Source: Trachythela sp. YZ-2020 (Eukaryota > Cnidaria > Anthozoa > Malacalcyonacea > Clavulariidae). Taken from it: 64,000 bases of DNA. The notes below the pieces were generated by a model that was not told where the DNA came from, searched no databases, and saw nothing but the letters and a program-made list of their open reading frames with translations. A program made the translations under genes and the position numbers. Below, one piece after another: positions 52,201-63,816 of the stretch (position 1 is its first letter; the number at the start of each line of letters is the position of its first letter). The stretch is taken from contig JADLSH010000279.1 of the NCBI GenBank assembly GCA_016169945.1, positions 806,001 to 870,000 of the forward strand. Direction: 5' to 3'.

Positions 52201-52847
52201 CACCATAAAGGGACTGCCGAAAAAACCCACTTTGTGGACTTGTTCTGCAAAAGGGGGGTAGGGATCAGCTCAGAATTTGTGATTAAATAATTGGAACGAA
52301 AACTGACTATTCTGTGCAAACTAGACATTTAAATAGTCCGCAATAAGGCAGGGGAGGAAAGGGTAAAACGAGTCTCCAAAGTGGGATGAAATCTAATGTT
52401 ACCATCTTTTATTATATGTAGTTGTCTTGTATTTGATTGCAAGTAAATAGAATTGAGAGATGTAGTTTAATTTTCTGCTTTGTAATGCTTAATACTGAAA
52501 CCCACCAGATATGTCATATGTAACTTCATAAAATTCTATAGACCCCTTGCCTTGTTTACGTTTTTCTGGCAGGTAAAAGTTTTTTATAGCTCCCAAGAGA
52601 GCTTCGTTATTGTGATATGCATTGTTGAATCACAATGGAAAACATAATCTTTTGTACAACGGAAATTTGCCTGCCAGCAAAATGTAAAGTGACAAATTGT
52701 AAACAACGCAATGGTCTATTTCACTCAAATTATAAGCAAAAGACTACCTACTTTTCCTGCTATTTTAGCAATATTGATGGCCTCTTGGTAGTATAAATCC
52801 AAATCATGTTCTTCATCTAGTTTAATTTGCTTAGTTTGTGTTGCCAT
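49223..52847 (-). CDS. IMPA1: Inositol-1(or 4)-monophosphatase (IMPA1)
   Basis: A Mg-dependent, Li-sensitive cytosolic phosphatase that releases free myo-inositol from inositol monophosphates for phosphoinositide recycling. Eight exons in coding order: 52847..52752, 52162..52029, 51541..51437, 50858..50813, 50731..50620, 50172..50058, 49890..49739, 49329..49223; 288 residues (human 277). Metal-binding motifs are present: 'FIGEES' (Glu82), '[14 protein letters not shown]' (Asp101, Asp104) and '[10 protein letters not shown]' (Asp234). Fold motifs 'CNGKPIKSS' and '[11 protein letters not shown]' agree. The exon 7/8 junction is GCAG/GTGAACC. The ATG (ACAAAATGG) is 166 bp from the CHTF8 ATG on the other strand. 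Intron 1 holds a MITE (52192-52506). No defect seen. Confidence 0.95.
52192..52506. mobile_element. MITE copy ('GGTGG..TTCA' family), IMPA1 intron 1
   Basis: Begins GGTGGGTTTCAC and ends GAAACCCACC (to 52506), a clean inverted pair, with an extra insertion of about 180 bp near the left end and the family interior 'GTAGTTGTCTTGTATTTGAT' on the right. Confidence 0.7.
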
Positions 52848-53013
52848 TTTGTTACATATTAGAAATTCAGAATATTTACAGTAGGTCCGGAAGTTCCAAG
52901 AGCATGCTTTTTATTACCATTCGATGAAAAAAGATAAAATTTCGCGCCAAAATCAAAGCAAGATGGCCGCCAACGAGGGGTGAGCCAAATTTGTTTTCTC
53001 GCTTCATTTCATC
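52848..53013. promoter_or_regulatory. Bidirectional promoter IMPA1/CHTF8
   Basis: Only 166 bp separate the two divergent start codons, so both 5' UTRs and the shared promoter must fit here. It contains 'CAAGATGGCCGCC' (52970-52982), a YY1-like motif frequent in animal housekeeping promoters. No TATA box is evident at a matching distance. Confidence 0.7.
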
Positions 53014-54143
53014 ATGGTTCAAATTTTCGTGAAATAGTAAGTCTTTCATTGTTAGGAATTACGAATCTGATTGTAATAACCGTATAGCATAGTCTTTTAT
53101 TTACGTTTTTTTGCTGCAATTTGTGAAATGGGTAGTGGTTTCTGTCTTTTAGTCATCCTGCCGAGAAAGATTGGATGATAGTTGAGTTGCAAGGTATACT
53201 TGAAAGTAATCAAACAGGAGGATATAATGGATTACCTATTGGAGATCTACATTTTGATGAAAAAGTTAGTAAGCAGCCTTTTAGTTTATAATATATGAGA
53301 TATATTAATATATGTACAAAATGTACAATTTTTACGTCAAATCATAGCGAAGTAAAATTTTAGATAGAAGCTTGATACATGTGTGACATATCTAAAGCAT
53401 TTGCAGAATGGAGTATTTAATTTAGTATCTACATGTACTATCTGCCTATATGCAGTTTAAGTTTTGAATAGTAAAATTTTTGCTATCCAGACTAAAATAA
53501 CAAAATAGGCCTCATCATTGTTTAATGGTTGCCACAGAATCGGGCATTGCAGCATTAAGATTTCAGGCCTCTGAATTAGAGAAAAATCAGGTCGGCAATT
53601 TTTTGCCAACCTGAAACGAAAGCAGGTCGGCAAATTTAAGTTTTCAATAAAATGTGCCTGCAGCCGGCATTAACATTTATAAACCAAAACGTAACAGGGG
53701 AATATTTGTCCATCTGCTTTTCTCTTTCACTCTAAATTCACATCAGAAAAGTATAACTGCAGGTCGGCAATTTTTTGTCATTCTGACATGACAATAGGTT
53801 GGCAATCAGTTCGGCATTTGCCGATTGCCAACCTGAATTCAGAGGCCTGTGAGTTAATCATTTCCTCAATTTCAAGGGACAGCCATTGTTGATTATTGGC
53901 CATCACCTGTTAAGTGGCAAGGTTGTAACACTTGAGAAGCCATTTGCTGTGCTTAAGAAGTCTTATGTTAACAAAGAGTTGGAGTCAACCTCAACTGAAT
54001 ACACTGTTCAGGCTTTAGTTAGAAAGAAGATTATATTCAAGACACGCCCCAAACCAATTATTTTGAAAACAAGAGTGAAAAATAATAAGGTACTTGTTCG
54101 CAATTGTATTATCACTATTGTGCCAATGTGCAATGTACAATGA
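53014..54143 (+). CDS. CHTF8: Chromosome transmission fidelity protein 8 (CHTF8), subunit of the alternative clamp loader
   Basis: CTF8 joins CHTF18 and DSCC1 in the CTF18-RFC complex that loads PCNA and supports sister-chromatid cohesion. Three exons: 53014..53036, 53153..53264, 53877..54143; 133 residues (human 121). Exon 1 encodes only MVQIFVK plus two bases. Family signatures are 'DWMIVELQG', 'GLPIGDLHFDEK', 'GQPLLIIGHHLLSGKVVTLE', 'KPFAVLKKS', 'YTVQALVRKKIIFKTRPKPI'. The last residues after 'KTRVKNNK' are uncertain: a GT at 54090-54091 could splice to a small final exon (the human tail is short), otherwise the frame reads 17 further residues to TGA at 54141-54143. Intron 2 carries an inverted-end element (53564-53849). 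Confidence 0.9.
53564..53849. mobile_element. MITE with CAGGCCTCTGAATT ends, CHTF8 intron 2
   Basis: Ends CAGGCCTCTGAATT and AATTCAGAGGCCTG are perfectly complementary, and inner 'GTCGGCAATTTTTTGCCAAC' motifs are repeated both ways. A degraded relative lies at about 54183-54320. Confidence 0.75.
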
Positions 54144-55010
54144 AACTAGCTAGCGTATAGAGTATGCAGTATATATAACTTCAAGCCTTGGAGTTAGTGA
54201 AAAATCTGTGCAGCGAAGTTTTGCCAACGTGAAACGAAAGCAGGTCGCAACAGGGTAGCAAATTGAAGTTTTCAATAAACTATGCCTGCAGTAATATTGC
54301 TGGCATTTATAAAGCAACATAAAGATTTCATTCTTTAGGTTGTTTACTGCATTTTTCCGAAAAGTTATTGACTACACGAAAGAATTGCTGAATATTTGTT
54401 GCCCGTTTCAGTTCGACATTTCAGTGCATATGATATGCCATTGAAACGACTTAAAAGAAGTTATGAAACAAGTTACATGCCAAGGCAAGAATATTGTTTC
54501 ATCTGCTTTTCTCTTTTGGTCTGAATTCATTTGCAGATCAGCATTGGAGATGAAGATCAACATTGCAGAACAATGCAGATCAACATATTTCCAGGGCAGT
54601 GGCGTGCTGGCAGGGGGGGCCGGGGGGCCATGGCCCACCCAGCGAAAGATTGAGGGGCGCAAAAAATAAATGGGGCGCCGAAAAATTTTTAAAGCGCTAG
54701 TCGGGTGGAATTTTTTGTCGCCCGATGTAGAAAAAGTTTGAATATGACAAGGCAAGAATATTGTTTCATCTTAGCCTCCTCCGCAGGCATCTCTTGGATC
54801 CCCGGGGTAGATTGCGTCAGGTAGAAAGTCGGCTGATAATTACATGCCCAGCATATATTTTGCCTGCACGATTCTCTGTATGCTCAAATTTTTCAGTTGG
54901 AAAGCCTAAAACAGCTATTATATAGGGCTATCATGTGACACATAATACATCCACTAATTGTTTGTTGCTAATGCTACACTTTGTATTTCATCATTTTCTC
55001 AAACTTTGCA
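54144..55010. other. Spacer after CHTF8
   Basis: Holds a degraded relative of the CHTF8 intron MITE (54183-54320) and a GC-rich interspersed repeat at about 54597-54735 ('GGCCATGGCCCACCCAGCGA'). No gene recognised. Confidence 0.5.
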
Positions 55011-55562
55011 TTAAACAAGTAAGTTAAAGTAATTCCCCAGTAGATCTTGTACACAGGTTTGTTCACACCAACTTGGCGACTGATCTTCGTAGTGGTCAGC
55101 GCCAAAATTATCAACAGCGCCATAGTATACATCTGCGGCAGCCTAATAATAATAATTATTATGATATATTAACACACTGACAGTTATATATTACAATATG
55201 AAGGTGTGTGCATGATGACCCGTAAAAACCATATACTTGAATATACCGATAAAATTTGTTTCCACTGCATTTAAAATGTGTAAAATATACTAAATATATT
55301 ATTGCAGAAAACCAGACAGCTACATGACTTTATTGTTATATATATTATGCACTACACAAGCAAAATATTAATACAGACTTATTAGGTGTACTTGTAACTG
55401 TCTATAATACAGTAAATACATTACCTCGCATGTATTTCCACTGAACAAGTTGGTTATTGCACTCCAGACGAATCTCTTTCGCTTGCTTGACTCACATATT
55501 TCATACATTTTTCGACGAAACTCAACATCACATAGACCTCGGGTGATTCCGTATCTTTTACC
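55011..55562 (-). CDS. Unassigned gene fragment: two putative 3' exons
   Basis: Two minus-strand segments look like linked exons in phase 0: 55562..55425 and 55142..55011. The first has a polypyrimidine acceptor (TTTTTTTTCCAG) and a GTAATG donor and encodes 46 residues ('GLCDVEFRRKMYEICESSKR', then 'RFVWSAITNLFSGNTCE'). The second follows TTATTATTATTAG and encodes 43 residues to TAA ('AADVYYGAVDNFGADHYEDQ', 'SPSWCEQTC'). The Cys pattern and joined phase support coding, but I do not recognise a domain, and no convincing upstream exons or start were found. It could be a partial gene, a lineage-specific secreted protein, or chance. Confidence 0.35.
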
Positions 55563-58500
55563 CTGGAAAAAAAACAATGTTTTAGACTGCGCTTTAAATC
55601 GGGCATATTTCGGTACATATTTAGTGCACTCGAAACGTCGAAGTTGTTATATTTTTCAGGTACAATAGTTTGATTCTACCAACCCACAAGAATATCGTTT
55701 ATCGCTACGTACACTGCTGGAAGCACGCATTCAAGATTCTATCAGTTCTGAGCATAGATATGGTTCTGAGCTGTTTTTCCTGGAGGTCTAGTAAGGGCCA
55801 TCCTTTATTACCCGGAGAAATCTTGCGGTTTTGCTAGAGTCAAACTGGAAGCACTCTTCTCACATGCAACTGAGGCCGAAAATAAAAACACACAACTACT
55901 GTACATACTGATTACTGAACAAATTGAGGGTTGCTTCGCGTGTGCCTAAAAGATATAAACAAAATCTCGACGTTTCGAGCTAAAGCCCTTCGTCAGGAGA
56001 AATTGGTAGGATTAAAGTCTACTGTACATACTGTAGGCATCGAACTCCATTTACAGAACTAAAGCTCTTGGCAAACGAGAATGAGAGTTGATGAGAATTG
56101 GCAAGCGAGAGTTTGCATGAGAGTTTCATTAACTCTCACGAGAACTGACAAGAGTTGCACGAGAGTTGACTGGATATTACCACGCGTACCTGTCAAACGA
56201 GGGAAAACTCTCATCAAAATTTGAACCAGCTCAAAGTTGATGAGAGTTTTTGCTCGTTTGACCGGTACACGTGGTAATGTCACTGATGGTAATGTCCAGT
56301 CAACTCTCATGCAACACAGCTAACCGCACCAGTTGGCCGTTTGCAACAATTGGTCACGTGATCCTATCTCCTTAAAACGACCAACTGTGTCAAAATGAAC
56401 TCCAGAAATGAAAAGAGCACCTCAATATTAGTAAAACTGCAAAGTTTCAGCTTATAAAATGCAATAAGGAACTGTAATTTAAAATTGAACACCAGGGGCC
56501 GGTTGTATAAAAAACGTTAAAAGTTAACCATGGTTAGTGCGAAAGTTAACCAATCAGATCGCTTATAAACCGGCCCCAGAGCATTTCCCATACAAATCCT
56601 AAGAAAATGTCCAATCTTAAATTGAATGCCATTTCTTCCATGTTGCATATTATAAGCTGAAACCTTGCACGTTTACTAATATTGAGGTTCTCATTTCATT
56701 TCTGGGGTTCATTTTGACACAGCTGCTCGTTTAAAGGAAGATGGAGTCACGTGACCAATTGTTGCAAAAGGATGAACAAATGTAACCGGAGGAATTTGCG
56801 TACGGTTCCAAATTCGTCCGGTCTCGTGTAAACGTAAGGCAATGTTTTGCTGCAACTTGCAACGCAATTTCGGACACAGAGCGATGTTAAGTAAAAGTAT
56901 ATTCGCAGAGAAATGGTGAGCATGAATCTCGTTTTACTTTGCCGATATTTTTCTTACTAAACATTCCTAGAAGGCAACAAAGAAATGAATGAGAATGATA
57001 ATATCGGTGAAGTGAAAAGTGGGCGATGTAAATTGCGGGTCGTGTAACATGGTCTTAAGATTGAAAACATAAACGGGGAGAATAAACGGTATATAATTCA
57101 AAACAAAAATTTATTTGTGCCGTGTCCTGCTTCTTGTGTCATACTATATTTCACCTAACATGACGTATAGTGCGACAACACAGAGAGAGGGAGAATTGGA
57201 GTGAAACCAGGCTTATCCACTGACCTGGAAATATATCTGGACTGAGTATATGTTTTCAGCCATTGCTAACAGACCAACTGATAAACCAAAGGCCTGTTTA
57301 TATGGAGGCGAGTTACTCGGCAACTGCGAGATCCCGACTATTCTAGAACTTATAGTTTTCCCAGGTGACTGTTTACATGACACAACCGGGTAAATCGCTA
57401 TGCCCATGGCCCATGGCGAGATCCCGGCAGAAAGAAGCAGGATCTCCGCTAGGCGAGATAAATATTTTTCCATGTTGGCATGGAATCACATTAGTAATGA
57501 CCCTCGTAACTCGCCAACAGAGCATGCATGTTTCCTTTGGCTTTGTTTTCCTATTTTTATATACAACATGGCCCAACCTAGCCCTAAAAGCACAGGAACC
57601 CCGGGTTATATTGGCCGCCCGCGCCTGCGCGCCACTGAAACCATTGGGCCCAAAATATCCCAGACTGGCATACGTCGCCCTAAACTTTCCTCGATTTTTC
57701 GCCTTTAAATGTTTTTCTTTCCAATTTAATGATAACATATAACACTCAAAACAAAAATTATATAATCAAAGAGCTTTAAAATCCGCGAAGGAACGGCAAA
57801 ATTCAGCCAAATTCATCCGCGTACGGCCGGTGCTGGACAACAAACAGGAAGTCGTTAAGCAACACAAACCAACTCAAATCTGATTGGACAACGAATAATG
57901 TAAATACAAACACTTCAAATGTTTTCTCCCCTGGGAGTGGGAGACGGTAAGAATTTGAATCAAACTGCCTTATTCTATGCTTTTGCATTATAATTTAATT
58001 AATTTGAAACATATACAATAATGTTTCAGTGTAAACTTCAAAAGGCAATGAATGGTTTTCAGATAAGTTAAAAGGGCATTGAAAGAACGGCATTAATGCT
58101 TGATTCGCAAAAATCATGAAAAATGTAGCTATTACATCTCATACTTTGTCTTTTACTGTCTTTGACTTTGTGTATATATTTAACCGTGATATTTCAAAAT
58201 CATTGTCGAAATATTCAATTCGGCCAGACGATATGCTAGCTCGACTACAGCACGGCTGTTCGCGAATTTAGTTAGTTTATTCGTATATAAATAGTAATTG
58301 TACGTTGTAATAGTTACAGTAGATATTAGTGTGAAACTGATCAATAATTAGATTTCACAATTAGATTTCTTTGTAATTTATTTTATTATCGCGTGTAACC
58401 AGTGCTTGTAACACGGCCCACTTCTATGCTGAATGGCCACCCCGTGTATATAAAATAATTCTAATTAAAGAATTAATTAAAGTGTGTATATAGCTAGAAT

Positions 58501-59691
58501 ATTCATTAGTCATATATGACATGTATATTTTCTCACCGCAACTGCTGTTGCCTGCATGTGTTGCCTGCTGGCCATATTTTTAAAAATACAATCGATATGT
58601 CAGATATGAAATTGTAAATATCGAAGTGTTATTGGCATAAAGTAACAATTTACCATGTTTTTAAAGATATATAGAAATCAGCAGAAGGCCTATATCGTTT
58701 ACGCTTCCTATCGACTGTCTCACGATCTAAAACATTAGAGTTTAGTGTGGAATATACAATTACTCTATGGTTTCCGTGTTTGGATGGCCTGATCCAAACA
58801 CGCGGGAATGTTGCGAGAGTTAAGAAAAGCGCGCGAAATCTCGAGCCGAAGGCGAGTGATAATGCGCTTCAGTAAGCACTATAATTAACCGTTGTTTATA
58901 GTGCTATATCATTGGTTCAGTTAGATTAAGGCATGTCAGTTTAAGTTCTACCAATTTTGTCGGCGATTTTTCTGTCCCTGATCGATGTGATCGAGCGAAT
59001 GACATATCAACGTATGCCTTTGTAAAACCGATCACCATCACATAATGGTCACATCGCGAGTCCACTCATTCGCATGGGTCAGGAGGAGAATAATCGCCGA
59101 CAAAATTGCTTGTGTGAACCGGGCTTAAAAAAGCTGGCTAATTTTTGTTGCCTATAGCAATGTTTTATTTATACTAAAACATGCTTAATTTTACCAGTGA
59201 ACAATGGTTGCGCTAATCGGTTTTCCTTTGAGATAAGCCGTGGGCTCATCTCCCTGCTGTGAAAGAGTCCCGATATTTGAATAGATATATTTCATTATAG
59301 ATCTCTTTTGTTTCGCAGGCGCGTTTCAACTACCTTATCTGTCTACTCACACATGCCAATGTCCTGACGCGATCATGAAAAAATCTAGTTGATTCTCGGT
59401 GTTCCTTCGACTCTAAAAGTTTTCAGTTTAACATGCACTTTAACATTTAACCATACTACTCTGACACACAAGCTAATGTCTTGAGGCGATCATCATCAAG
59501 GTGAAATGGTTTTCAAGGTGAAATGGCGATCATAAAGAAATCTGGTTGATTCTGGGTCCATATTATGTCCAAATTAGCCATCAATACCTAATATCTTACG
59601 CTCCTCAGCTTTATAAACTCATTCATATCAGGCCTAACACCAACCGAAAATATTGATGCAATTTTTACCCCAAAATCTCGCATTGCCACCC
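55563..59691. other. Gene-poor region
   Basis: Contains a 'CGACGTTTCGAGCTAAAGCC' repeat (about 55965), the 'GAGAGTTGATGAGA' element (56057-56310), a small palindromic element (56494-56578) and a GC-rich repeat at about 57230-57740 with open frames on both strands that resemble no gene. From about 59220 to 59691 the sequence is similar to 62230-62595, the 3' flank of the second GT31 gene. Nothing else is recognised. Confidence 0.5.
56494..56578. mobile_element. 85-bp palindromic element
   Basis: Ends GGGGCCGGTTGTATAAAA and GCTTATAAACCGGCCCC are complementary; an inner 'AAGTTAACCATGG' / 'GTTAACC' pair is also present. Typical of a minimal MITE. Confidence 0.7.
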
Positions 59692-60969
59692 CTAAATACG
59701 CATCATGACGTCGTCAGGGTGAATGTCAGCTGTAGTTGTGTTGCAGCGATGATAGTCAACATGCAAAGTAATATTCGTACACACATGTGACTGGATGCGA
59801 TTGTGAACTTCTTTAGCCGCCCGTGGGTCTACAGAATGCCCAAACGCACTCCAACTTAATATTTCACAGTCTTTGAAATTTCCTATATACTTACGCATTC
59901 GGCGTACTAAATAGAACGAATGAATGTCAGTTATGTTGACCTTTAAATCTCGCATGGCCACCCCTACATATGCATCATCAAGGTGAAATGGTTTTCTTAT
60001 ATAGACATAGTTAAACAATCTATTTAGAAGGTCGCTGGATAAAAGAAAAAAAGCCCCAAGATTAAAGCTTGGAAAGTGTGTTTCTCGATAATATTTCCAA
60101 CTAATCCTCCATTTTGTACCGATCCCGCGTGTCACCCTACTAGGAGGGCGAGTCACACCTCCGTAAAATGGTCTTGGAAACTTAGCATTGGCAAGATATT
60201 CCAACACTCGTGGTATGCGCACATAAACATCATCGTCTGTTTTCATTGTATATTTTATATCAAATCTACTCGCCCAAACTTGACCCATGTAGAACTTGAC
60301 AACATTATTAATATAGTTGTCTGTGATATTTCCTATCAACATATCATTGTGCTGTCTAGCTTCAGCCATGTTTAATTCATCATCGTTCGTTCCCGATCCT
60401 GCTTTTCCAACAACAAATACAAGTAGCCACCTTAAGTCTTTCAGTCTTTCATCTCCCAAAGCTTTACGTTGTTCGCAATTGCTTCGATCTCCCCAGGTTT
60501 GTCGGATTGCCTCGCGACGTTTTCGGAACCTATCTGATTTGGCGGCAGAATTGACTAACACAATCATAAAAATATTCGGTGTTGTGTCAACTTTGGGCGA
60601 AATTTCCGGCGAAACGAATTTGAAATCTACGAAGGGATAATAGTCGTTGACCATATCGATCGAAGGTTTTGATGGTTTTGCAGCATTTAATGAGTCTTTA
60701 CTCCCCTTAATTTCTTCTTTCGCTGGACTTGTCCGTCTTGGATTAGGAAACCCTTCAGCATTGCCAGTATTACCTTTAGGATGTTGAATTACGAAAGAAT
60801 CACTCACTGTAGGCAGTCTGGTCGAAGTAGACACGCGTACGACGTTGTTCACGACAGACCATGATAAATAAACCAAGAATATAAAGAAGACCAATAGTAT
60901 GACTTTTTTTTTATACCGTTTTAATGAAAACATCAGGCGCTTGCGAAAGCAGAAGACATGTAGTAACAT
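59692..60969 (-). CDS. Beta-1,3-galactosyltransferase-like protein 1 (glycosyltransferase family 31)
   Basis: A single open frame of 425 residues with type II Golgi topology: a basic cytosolic start (CFRKRLMFSLKRYKKK), a transmembrane segment at about 23-45, a stem rich in Pro/Lys/Ser to about 110, then a GT31 domain. Motifs: 'RREAIRQTWGDRSN' (about 151-164), 'YTMKTDDDVYVRIPRVL' with the metal-binding DDD at 245-247, 'RPFYGGVTRPP', 'SFNLGAFFLLSSDLL' and 'HLDDAYVGVAM' (acceptor/catalytic region). It would transfer galactose or GlcNAc in beta-1,3 linkage to glycoprotein or glycolipid acceptors; the exact donor and acceptor cannot be told. An in-frame Met13 is a possible alternative start. It is a tandem duplicate of the next gene, and the flanks are duplicated too. 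Confidence 0.88.
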   Translation of the reverse strand: MLLHVFCFRKRLMFSLKRYKKKVILLVFFIFLVYLSWSVVNNVVRVSTSTRLPTVSDSFVIQHPKGNTGNAEGFPNPRRTSPAKEEIKGSKDSLNAAKPSKPSIDMVNDYYPFVDFKFVSPEISPKVDTTPNIFMIVLVNSAAKSDRFRKRREAIRQTWGDRSNCEQRKALGDERLKDLRWLLVFVVGKAGSGTNDDELNMAEARQHNDMLIGNITDNYINNVVKFYMGQVWASRFDIKYTMKTDDDVYVRIPRVLEYLANAKFPRPFYGGVTRPPSRVTRGIGTKWRISWKYYRETHFPSFNLGAFFLLSSDLLNRLFNYVYIRKPFHLDDAYVGVAMRDLKVNITDIHSFYLVRRMRKYIGNFKDCEILSWSAFGHSVDPRAAKEVHNRIQSHVCTNITLHVDYHRCNTTTADIHPDDVMMRI

Positions 60970-62595
60970 ACAAAGTTAAAAAAATATTTCATATTCAGGT
61001 ATGCGTAGGACACAATGAATCGGCTTTGCAACATGGTGCTGGCGACATGAGTCCAATATTTCTGTGTGTTCATATCCAGTATTTTTCCCCCCCTGGTGAG
61101 GTCGCATTTCAATGGTGTCTTGTTATCGTCAATAAGCGTAAGCGGTCGTAACGATTTGTTGTTGGAATATTTTAGGACGTGAACAAGTAAGAACACTCGC
61201 TAAATTCAAATTTTCAGCAACACGGGTGAAAGCTATGTATTGACGGGTACAGGTAAAAACACATTAAAACTGGTAAAAAAAATCAAAAACTAGAACATTA
61301 GCAACTGTTTTTTCGTCACGTCCGCGTACTAGATTAATTAAGCACATCTTTAAGCTCCCTAATTTTAATGAAGGCGCAATTGTGATAACCAATTCGTGCT
61401 GTGATAAATGAAATTTGTGCAGTTATCAGAGGAATTTTGAGAAGTATAATAATATAAATAAAAAGGGAAAATGCATTTACGTTGATGATATAAAGAACTT
61501 TTGCTGGAAAAACTGCAAGAAATAATGTATCGAATTAACTTCATGATTAAGTTTTGTTCTAATTTGCTGTTAACGTGCGTGTCACCTCATATTTTTTTAC
61601 AAAGGCCTCGGAACAAAAAAAATGGCCGAGAAGGAGGGCGGATTTAAAATAACTAACTTCTGTCGTTATATCATGTATAACAGCGATAAAAATATAATAG
61701 AAAGCAAAGTTACTTGAAAGAAATTGATTTATACGAGCCTCCATGCATGTACATCTCAAATTTCGCGTTCAACAACAGTATTTTTGGCGCAATTCTTTTG
61801 TGAATTCACTTCAGAAAATGCCAGAAATGCAGTCATCGAGTTTCAAAAGTATCAAAATATGCCCCCCTCCCGGCCTCCCTGTACACCCTCCTCAAAATGT
61901 TCGTGTGGGTGACCCACCAGGCTATTGAAAGACCTTCAAAGCCTCATCCTATTTTAGAACAATAATATGGAGTCTCCATACCCTATTTCAGACCTGGACC
62001 CAAAATGTATACCCTATCTTGGATAAATTATGCCCAACTTTAGTAAAATAGTATAAAATATACCCTATCTCAGACCGAAACAAAACATACCCACCCATTA
62101 TGAGGGTGGCACATACCTTTATAGTGTGTATATGGGAGTTTCTCCCGGGGGAAAAACTCTCGGAATTATTTCCACATGTTTTGATTTGCACTATGGCGGA
62201 TTATACCTTGAAAACGTTTATTTTACGAGTGAACAATGATTACGGAACCCCGACTATTTTTTGAGATAAGTGTACTCGTCTTCCCGCTGTGAAGGCTGTT
62301 AATAGAGATATTTTTATAAAAATCTCTTTTGTTTCGCATGCACGTCAACTGTTTAATCTGTCTACTCACATGCTAATGTCCTCAGGAGATCATGAAAAAA
62401 TATAGTTGATTCTCAGTGTTCTTTCAACTCTAAAATTTTTTTAGTTTAATTAACATGCACTTTAACATTTAACCATATTACTCCCACAAGCTAATGTCTT
62501 GCGGCGATCATCAAGAAATCTGGTTGTTTCTGAGTCCATATCATGTCCAAAGACAAAGCCATCAATATACCTACTCTATCTTACAGTCCTCAGCT
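60970..62595. other. Spacer between the two GT31 genes
   Basis: The first 170 bp (5' flank of GT31 copy 1) resemble 63817-63960, and the last 370 bp (3' flank of copy 2) resemble 59220-59691. The middle has an interspersed repeat with 'ATACCCTATTTCAGACC'-type units at about 61920-62100. No gene is recognised. Confidence 0.6.
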
Positions 62596-63816
62596 TTACG
62601 TATTAGCTGTAGTTGTGTTGCAGCCATAGTCAACATTCAAACCAATATTCGTACACAAATGTGACTGGAGACGACGGTGAAGTTCTCTAGCTGACGGTGG
62701 GTCTACAGCATGCCCAAACGCATCCCAACCTAATATTTGACAGTCTTTGAAAGTTTGTACATGCTTAGTTTTCATTCGGGGTATTACATGGAACGAATGA
62801 ATTTTAGTTGCGTTGACCTTAAAGTCATGCATGGCTACCCCTACATACGCATCATCAAGATGAAATGGTTTTCTTATATGGACATAGTTGAACAATCTAT
62901 TTAGAAGGTCGCTGGATAAAATAAAAAATGCCCCAAGATTAAAGCTTGGAAAGTCTTTTTCTTCATAATATTTATAACTAAGTACCCATTTTGCACCGAT
63001 TCTGCGATTCACTTCACTAGGAGGGCGAGCTGTACCCCCGTAAAATGGTCTTGGAAACTTAGCATTGACAAGATATTCCAACACTCGTGGTATGCGCACA
63101 TAAACATCATCGTCTGTTTTCATTGTATATTTTATATCAAATCTGCTCGCCCAAACTTGACCCATGTATAATTTAACAACATTATTAATATAGTTGTCTG
63201 TGATATTTCCTATCAACATATCATTGTGTTGTCTAGCTTCAGCCATGTTTAATTCATCATCGTTCGTTTCCGATCCTGCTTTTCCAACAACAAATACCAG
63301 TAGCCACCTTAAGTCTTTCAGTCTTTCATCTCCCAAAGCTTTCCGTTGTTCGCAATTGCTTCGATTTCCCCAGGTTTGTCGGATAGCCTCGCGACGCTTT
63401 CGGTACCTATCTGATTTAGCGCCAGAGTTGACTAACACAATCATAAAAATATTCGGTGTTGTGTCAACTTTGGGCGAAATTTCCGGCGAAACGAGTTTGA
63501 AATCTACGAAGGGATAATAGTCGTTGACCATATCGATCGAAGCTTTTGCTGGTTTTTCAGCATTTAATGAGTCTTTACTCCCCTTAATTTCCTTCGCTGG
63601 ACTTGTCCGTCTTTGATTAGGAAACCCTTCAGCATTGCCAGTATTACCTTTAGGATGTTGAATTACGAAAGAATCACTCACTGTAGGCAGTCTGGTCGAA
63701 ATAGACCATAAATAAACCGAGAATATAAAGAAGACCAATAGTATGATTTTCTTTGTATACCGTTTTAATGAAATCATCATCAGGCGCTTGCGAAAGCAAA
63801 AGACATGTAGTAACAT
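62596..63816 (-). CDS. Beta-1,3-galactosyltransferase-like protein 2 (glycosyltransferase family 31)
   Basis: A single open frame of 406 residues, a close tandem paralogue of the gene at 59692-60969. Same type II layout: basic N-terminus, membrane segment at about 23-40, stem, GT31 domain with 'RRKREAIRQTW'-like 'KRREAIRQTWGNRSN', DDD at about 235-237, 'RPFYGGTARPP', 'SFNLGAFFILSSDLL' and 'HLDDAYVGVAMHD'. Relative to copy 1 it lacks about 12 residues just after the membrane segment and ends differently ('NTTTANT' against a longer acidic tail). Divergence concentrates in the C-terminal 150 residues around the acceptor side, while the stem and first half are almost identical, so acceptor use may differ. 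Both are free of stops. Confidence 0.88.
   Translation of the reverse strand: MLLHVFCFRKRLMMISLKRYTKKIILLVFFIFSVYLWSISTRLPTVSDSFVIQHPKGNTGNAEGFPNQRRTSPAKEIKGSKDSLNAEKPAKASIDMVNDYYPFVDFKLVSPEISPKVDTTPNIFMIVLVNSGAKSDRYRKRREAIRQTWGNRSNCEQRKALGDERLKDLRWLLVFVVGKAGSETNDDELNMAEARQHNDMLIGNITDNYINNVVKLYMGQVWASRFDIKYTMKTDDDVYVRIPRVLEYLVNAKFPRPFYGGTARPPSEVNRRIGAKWVLSYKYYEEKDFPSFNLGAFFILSSDLLNRLFNYVHIRKPFHLDDAYVGVAMHDFKVNATKIHSFHVIPRMKTKHVQTFKDCQILGWDAFGHAVDPPSARELHRRLQSHLCTNIGLNVDYGCNTTTANT

Noticed and set aside
57365..57742. Overlapping open frames on both strands
   Set aside because: Within a GC-rich interspersed repeat; neither strand shows domains, splice sites or a codon pattern like the real genes.
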